This document shows, one piece after another, positions 49,175 through 53,052 of a stretch of 53,052 nt of DNA. The notes beneath the pieces were generated by a model. That model made no database searches, was not told the DNA's origin, and saw nothing but the letters and a program-made list of their open reading frames with translations. Position 1 is the stretch's first letter. Every line of letters starts with the position of its first letter. Both the position numbers and the translations under genes were made by a program. This DNA comes from Clostridium sp. AM22-11AC (lineage in GTDB: Bacteria; Bacillota; Clostridia; Lachnospirales; Lachnospiraceae), in the NCBI RefSeq assembly GCF_003473545.1, contig NZ_QUCM01000023.1, forward strand, positions 1 to 53,052, in the 5' to 3' direction.

Positions 49175-52100
49175 TTATCTGCGAACACCATTTTCATCTA
49201 CGAAATAACCATCTGGTGTCTGTGTGTTGACATACAGTGCGCCTTTTGGCATAACGGCTTTCACATTATAATTCCACTGCTTTGTTGAAGAATCCTGCAT
49301 CCAGCCACTGTCACCAAGAGTTTCCGGGTTGAGATAGTACCACTGTCCCTTGATCTCTCTCCAGCCTGTTAACATCTCTCCTGTGTTTGGATCCAGATAA
49401 TACCAGTAACCATCTGCTCCATCCTTAAGCCATCCGGTATACATAGCTCCGATCGGTGTGCCCAATGTTCCGTCTGGAGCACAATAGTACCACTTTCCGT
49501 CTTCTGAGAGGTACCAGCCAAGTGTTAAGTATCCTTCTGCATTAAAATGGAACCATTTTCCATCAATAAAACTCCAACAGTTTTTCGGATATCCGCTAGC
49601 TGCTCTTTCAAACCAGATACCCTTTTCATCCTGACGCCAGCTTCCGCTTTCGGAAATAATGGTCTTACGGCTGGAAGAGGAAGAACCATCACTAGATGAA
49701 CTGGATCCGCCATTACCTCCGTTACCGCTATTTCCGTTATTGTCATTGCTTCCGTTATCGTCATTATCTCCGCTGTTGTCGTTGTCACCGTTATCACCAG
49801 GTTTTTCATTATCATCCTGGGTTTCTTTGAGCTTTACAGAAACAATCGTCTGCGCTGTTTCGCCATAAGGAACTTCAATACTTCCGAAACCAGCTTCTTT
49901 CTCATAGCCTTCAGGAATTTCCAACACTACATTTTCATCTGTAAACAGGCAGAGATCACCGGAATTTCCTTCTACTTTTACGAGCTGATGTCCTACGATC
50001 TGACCATTACATACATATTGAATATCAAGGCACGCTTCTGCAATTACAGGAACAATTTCCTTTTCCTTGATGACAACTGCATCTTCCTGTGTTTCTACAT
50101 CATTTTCATAGTCAGGATCTGTGATCTGAATTCGCATTGCATAAGTACCTACTGCCATTGGCTCGTCTGCCACAAATATTTCATTATCTGTACTGTAGCT
50201 TACTTCATGCTCAGGAATTTCATCTCTAATACCATATACCAAATAGGATCCTCCATGGGTCTGTTCATCAAAGCTGAAAGAAACCGGATGGATCTCGATG
50301 GTTGCCTTTGCAGGAATGATGTTCATGATCACTTCTGCATGGGCAGCAGCATAATTTGCTGTTTCTGGCAGATCTAAGATAGCCCGATAGGTTCCTGCAT
50401 GAACGGGAGCTTCCAGGGAAGCATTTTCGTCTGTCTGGTCATTTTTATACAGAACAGAATACTTTGTTTCAGGATCCTGATCTTCTACAGACTGAACCAT
50501 GATCTTTTGAGCTTCGCCATTGTATGTAAAATTCTGCTGTTCTTCAAGCACAAATTTAGGCTGGGCCTTTTCAATGATCAGATAACCAGTCTGGTCTGCA
50601 GCATCTGTATACTGTCCATTTCCTTTAAAATCAGCAGTAACACGATAAATACCTGCATTTACAGGAAGTCCTTCCAGGTAAGTTCCTGTCACAACATCGT
50701 AATAACGATACTGGATGTCCGCATCTTCTATTTCTGTTTCCGGAGTTGCAGCAAGGTACAGGCCGGCTTTAAACTCCTGTGCTTCCCCATTGTAAGTAAC
50801 ATGTTTTGTTGCAAATAAAGCCTCGGAAGTTCCGTATTCCTTATCTTCTTTTGGCGCAGTTTCCATTTGTCCGTCTTTAAACTGAATAAGTGCAGCTGTG
50901 CGTCCGATCACATAGGTACGGACAATAGGCCAATCCATGTTATTTCCGTTTAATACATAGGCGGTTTCTGTGTATACACCAGGCTTTGCAGATGGTTTGT
51001 TGCTGCGATAGAATTCTTTATCACCATCTTTGCCAACAAACAAATAGCGCACTTTACTACTATCAAGAACGGTTTCAGTTTCTTTATCCATCAGAACCGC
51101 GCCGAACAGCTTCATGGCCTGTTCTTCATCCAGAGAACCGTCATCATTCAGAGGAATATCTTTGTAACTTAATACAGAGAAATCCTGAGTCCAACGCAAC
51201 TCTATATTTTCTGTCTTTGGCAGAATGATCAAAGAGCCAATTCCAACAGCAGCCTCGTAATTTGGATCAACAACAGCGGCAATTACTGTGTAACCACCTG
51301 CTTTTTGAGGAGCGCCAAAGGTAACTTTAAAGGAAGTTACACTCTCTGGAAGGTAATCGCTGATGGTCTGGAAAGCTTTCATGAAAGTATCTGTATCCAC
51401 ACCAATTGCCTTTAATATAGATAAAACAGCCTGCCCTTCTGTTGAATTCAGCTTTTCAAGGAGATCATCTATAGATGCACTTTCACCAAGCAATTTTTCC
51501 AGGTACTCTGCCAGATCAACGTTTCCGACTACAGGAATATTAACCATATAAGATGGGAACTGTATGCAAATAGCAGCAGCCAGGTCACTATTTACACCAG
51601 CATAGATTTTTAATACTCCGGCATCAGAAGGAACAACTTCTACCAGATCCTCTGGAATCTGATCACCATAAATAATTTTTTTGTTTTTAACAGAAATGGA
51701 GGCTTTCGCTTTTACGATCTCCAGATCAGCAACCACTTCATTACCACGGAACTCTTCGTTTCCTGCAAATTTCACCTTAAATGTTCTTGTACCAACAGAG
51801 AGATTGGTGGATGGCGCCTTGTCCAGATTAACATAAAATTCGACATTAGGAAGTCCATCTGTTTTGATTTCTCCTGTTTTTACCTGCATGGTAAACTGAT
51901 TAATAGAAGGTTTTACACCATTGGTCCATGTGATTCTGTCATAAAGCTCCTGTTTCAGTTTCTCTACATCCGAAGTATAAGTAATTGGCGTAGTCATGAT
52001 CGTAAACTCACCAATTGGACGTGGATCCACAATTTTAACAGAAGCAGTAATTTCTCCTTCACGGTAGGCTTCATTTCCGGCAAAGGTAATCTTTAATTCC

Positions 52101-53052
52101 GGAGTCTTGTCAACATTCAGCAGTCCAAGGAGCTGGGCTGTTTCAAGGGAATAGTCTGTCAGTTTTCCTTTTACTTCTATTTTAAATTTACCGATTTCAG
52201 GTTTAGCACCAGCACTCTTCCATACGATCTGATCATATACAGTCTGTTTAAAAGCAGCTAAATCACTTGTATAAGCAATTTCTGTTTCATCCTGAAGTGC
52301 AAAAGAGGCATCCTCACGAATATCTTTTAACACAACTTTCTTCTCAACAGAAGCATCCTTATAACGGCTATTTCCTGTTAAGGAAATACGGATCGTTTCC
52401 GTTGAATTGCCATTAGCATCTGTATTCTCACCAAATTTATGTGCGCCAGCACCGGCTAAGCCACTTGGGATATAATCCAGTTCCGCATAGGTATTATTTC
52501 CAAACAGTCCCTCTCTTGCCAGATATTCTACTTTAATGTACTTGTTATCCATTTCATCCAGATCTGGATAGCTGTTTTCGGTATCAACAATTGCATTTTT
52601 CAGAAGATTTATAAAATCATCGTCTAATTCTGTGGTATCTTTTATCCACTGAACCTCCGGTGTTCCTTCTTTTCCAACCAGTTCTACTTTTTTCACCGTT
52701 ACAGTAAGCTGAAGAGGCTCCGCATCCTCTGTAATTTCATCTTTGTCTGCAATATAGGTATAAGCATAATTTTGGAAATCACTATCTTTTAAAGTAATTT
52801 CTGTTTCGTCTGCTTTGATAGACTCGATGGCATATCCATCCTGTGGTTTTAATTTGATGGAACGGGACTCTGGCGCAATTTCAACACTGGCCTGATCAGA
52901 CTCTGCTTTATCATTAACAGAAACGTTACCGCCATTTGTTGTGATCTCAACCGTTCTCGTCAATGTTTTCTCGTAAGATACTTCAATTTGTATGTCTTGT
53001 ATATCATCTATGATATTTTCACCATTGATGGTATAATCCCATCTTTGACAGT
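49175..53052 (-). CDS. Large surface protein with MBG-like repeats and C-terminal cell-wall-binding repeats (5' end beyond window)
   Basis: The frame has no stop up to the window edge, so about 1291 residues are seen and the N-terminus, with any signal peptide, is missing. From the N-terminal side: several tandem beta domains of about 100-110 residues (similar motifs IAYTSDLAAFKQTVYDQIVW and ITYTSDVEKLKQELYDRITW, each ending ...FAGNEAYREGE or FAGNEEFRGNE). MBG-like domains follow (VTYNGEAQEF, FTYNGEAQKI, NAGIYRVTADFKGNGQY, HAGTYRAILDLP). Next is a flexible Asp/Asn/Gly/Ser linker, then choline-binding-type repeats (GKWFHFNAEGYL, GKWYYCAPDGTL, GYWYYLDPNTGEM, GQWYYLNPETLGD). It is probably displayed on the wall through those repeats. 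No catalytic domain is visible; adhesion is inference. Confidence 0.92.
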   Translation of the reverse strand, partial: CQRWDYTINGENIIDDIQDIQIEVSYEKTLTRTVEITTNGGNVSVNDKAESDQASVEIAPESRSIKLKPQDGYAIESIKADETEITLKDSDFQNYAYTYIADKDEITEDAEPLQLTVTVKKVELVGKEGTPEVQWIKDTTELDDDFINLLKNAIVDTENSYPDLDEMDNKYIKVEYLAREGLFGNNTYAELDYIPSGLAGAGAHKFGENTDANGNSTETIRISLTGNSRYKDASVEKKVVLKDIREDASFALQDETEIAYTSDLAAFKQTVYDQIVWKSAGAKPEIGKFKIEVKGKLTDYSLETAQLLGLLNVDKTPELKITFAGNEAYREGEITASVKIVDPRPIGEFTIMTTPITYTSDVEKLKQELYDRITWTNGVKPSINQFTMQVKTGEIKTDGLPNVEFYVNLDKAPSTNLSVGTRTFKVKFAGNEEFRGNEVVADLEIVKAKASISVKNKKIIYGDQIPEDLVEVVPSDAGVLKIYAGVNSDLAAAICIQFPSYMVNIPVVGNVDLAEYLEKLLGESASIDDLLEKLNSTEGQAVLSILKAIGVDTDTFMKAFQTISDYLPESVTSFKVTFGAPQKAGGYTVIAAVVDPNYEAAVGIGSLIILPKTENIELRWTQDFSVLSYKDIPLNDDGSLDEEQAMKLFGAVLMDKETETVLDSSKVRYLFVGKDGDKEFYRSNKPSAKPGVYTETAYVLNGNNMDWPIVRTYVIGRTAALIQFKDGQMETAPKEDKEYGTSEALFATKHVTYNGEAQEFKAGLYLAATPETEIEDADIQYRYYDVVTGTYLEGLPVNAGIYRVTADFKGNGQYTDAADQTGYLIIEKAQPKFVLEEQQNFTYNGEAQKIMVQSVEDQDPETKYSVLYKNDQTDENASLEAPVHAGTYRAILDLPETANYAAAHAEVIMNIIPAKATIEIHPVSFSFDEQTHGGSYLVYGIRDEIPEHEVSYSTDNEIFVADEPMAVGTYAMRIQITDPDYENDVETQEDAVVIKEKEIVPVIAEACLDIQYVCNGQIVGHQLVKVEGNSGDLCLFTDENVVLEIPEGYEKEAGFGSIEVPYGETAQTIVSVKLKETQDDNEKPGDNGDNDNSGDNDDNGSNDNNGNSGNGGNGGSSSSSDGSSSSSRKTIISESGSWRQDEKGIWFERAASGYPKNCWSFIDGKWFHFNAEGYLTLGWYLSEDGKWYYCAPDGTLGTPIGAMYTGWLKDGADGYWYYLDPNTGEMLTGWREIKGQWYYLNPETLGDSGWMQDSSTKQWNYNVKAVMPKGALYVNTQTPDGYFVDENGVRR

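Noticed and set aside
49659..51551. Plus-strand ORFs within the surface-protein gene
   Set aside because: Low-complexity or unnatural composition and complete overlap with the long minus-strand coding frame.

Overview
The window is chromosomal DNA from a low-to-mid GC Bacillota, most likely a Lachnospiraceae-type gut clostridium. The evidence is AGGAGG-type ribosome binding sites, TTGACA/TATAAT promoters, a glmS ribozyme, YlxM-Ffh, SepF, a DUF368/PopT transporter, an Amt-PII fusion and choline-binding-type surface repeats. Almost all of it is housekeeping sequence. I see no rRNA, tRNA, prophage, CRISPR array or intact insertion sequence.

Layout. (1) 1-3000: a lipoprotein, a small unknown protein, and an ammonium transporter fused to a PII domain, behind a strong promoter and a two-hairpin leader. 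(2) 3000-8750: PopT, a membrane-anchored D,D-carboxypeptidase, then SirC, HemC and a CobA-HemD fusion, translationally coupled. (3) 8770-16500: a Nudix hydrolase, a three-gene MukBEF-like SMC complex of the Wadjet type (JetA, JetB, JetC, with no JetD), then a siroheme sulfite/nitrite reductase that would use the cofactor made by the upstream genes. (4) 16560-25750: an EF-Tu-domain-2/SseB-like protein, YlxM-Ffh-S16-KhpA-RimM, then MutL, MiaA, a PLP-dependent YnbB-type lyase and a DUF4321 protein. (5) 25900-35320: RadC, then the rod-shape and division-site block MreC-MreD-PBP2-MinC-MinD-MinE-RodA-MgsA-DacF-like lipoprotein. (6) 35400-42150: a small P-loop protein, an HlyD-like membrane protein, YlmE, SepF, AroB, LspA, an RluD-type pseudouridine synthase and a cytidylate-kinase-like protein. 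(7) 42200-53052: glmS on the minus strand with its ribozyme, an LCP cell-wall ligase, a degenerate HPr-like protein, a TtcA-family enzyme, an XerS-sized tyrosine recombinase, and the C-terminal 1290 or so residues of a large surface protein that runs off the window.

The most unexpected structure is non-coding. Two 105-nt intergenic elements (25755-25859 and 44577-44681) share the same architecture: a 19-bp stem, then a three-way junction with two small hairpins. Base pairs change in a compensatory way between the copies. I do not recognise it as a named RNA family. The second copy lies at the very start of the predicted LCP-gene mRNA. A second, different element (35931-36036) has 21-bp imperfect terminal inverted repeats and could also fold as a pseudoknot. 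The SMC operon without its nuclease subunit, placed inside a siroheme/sulfite-reductase neighbourhood, is the other item worth follow-up.

All homology statements come from motif recognition by eye; no database search was run.
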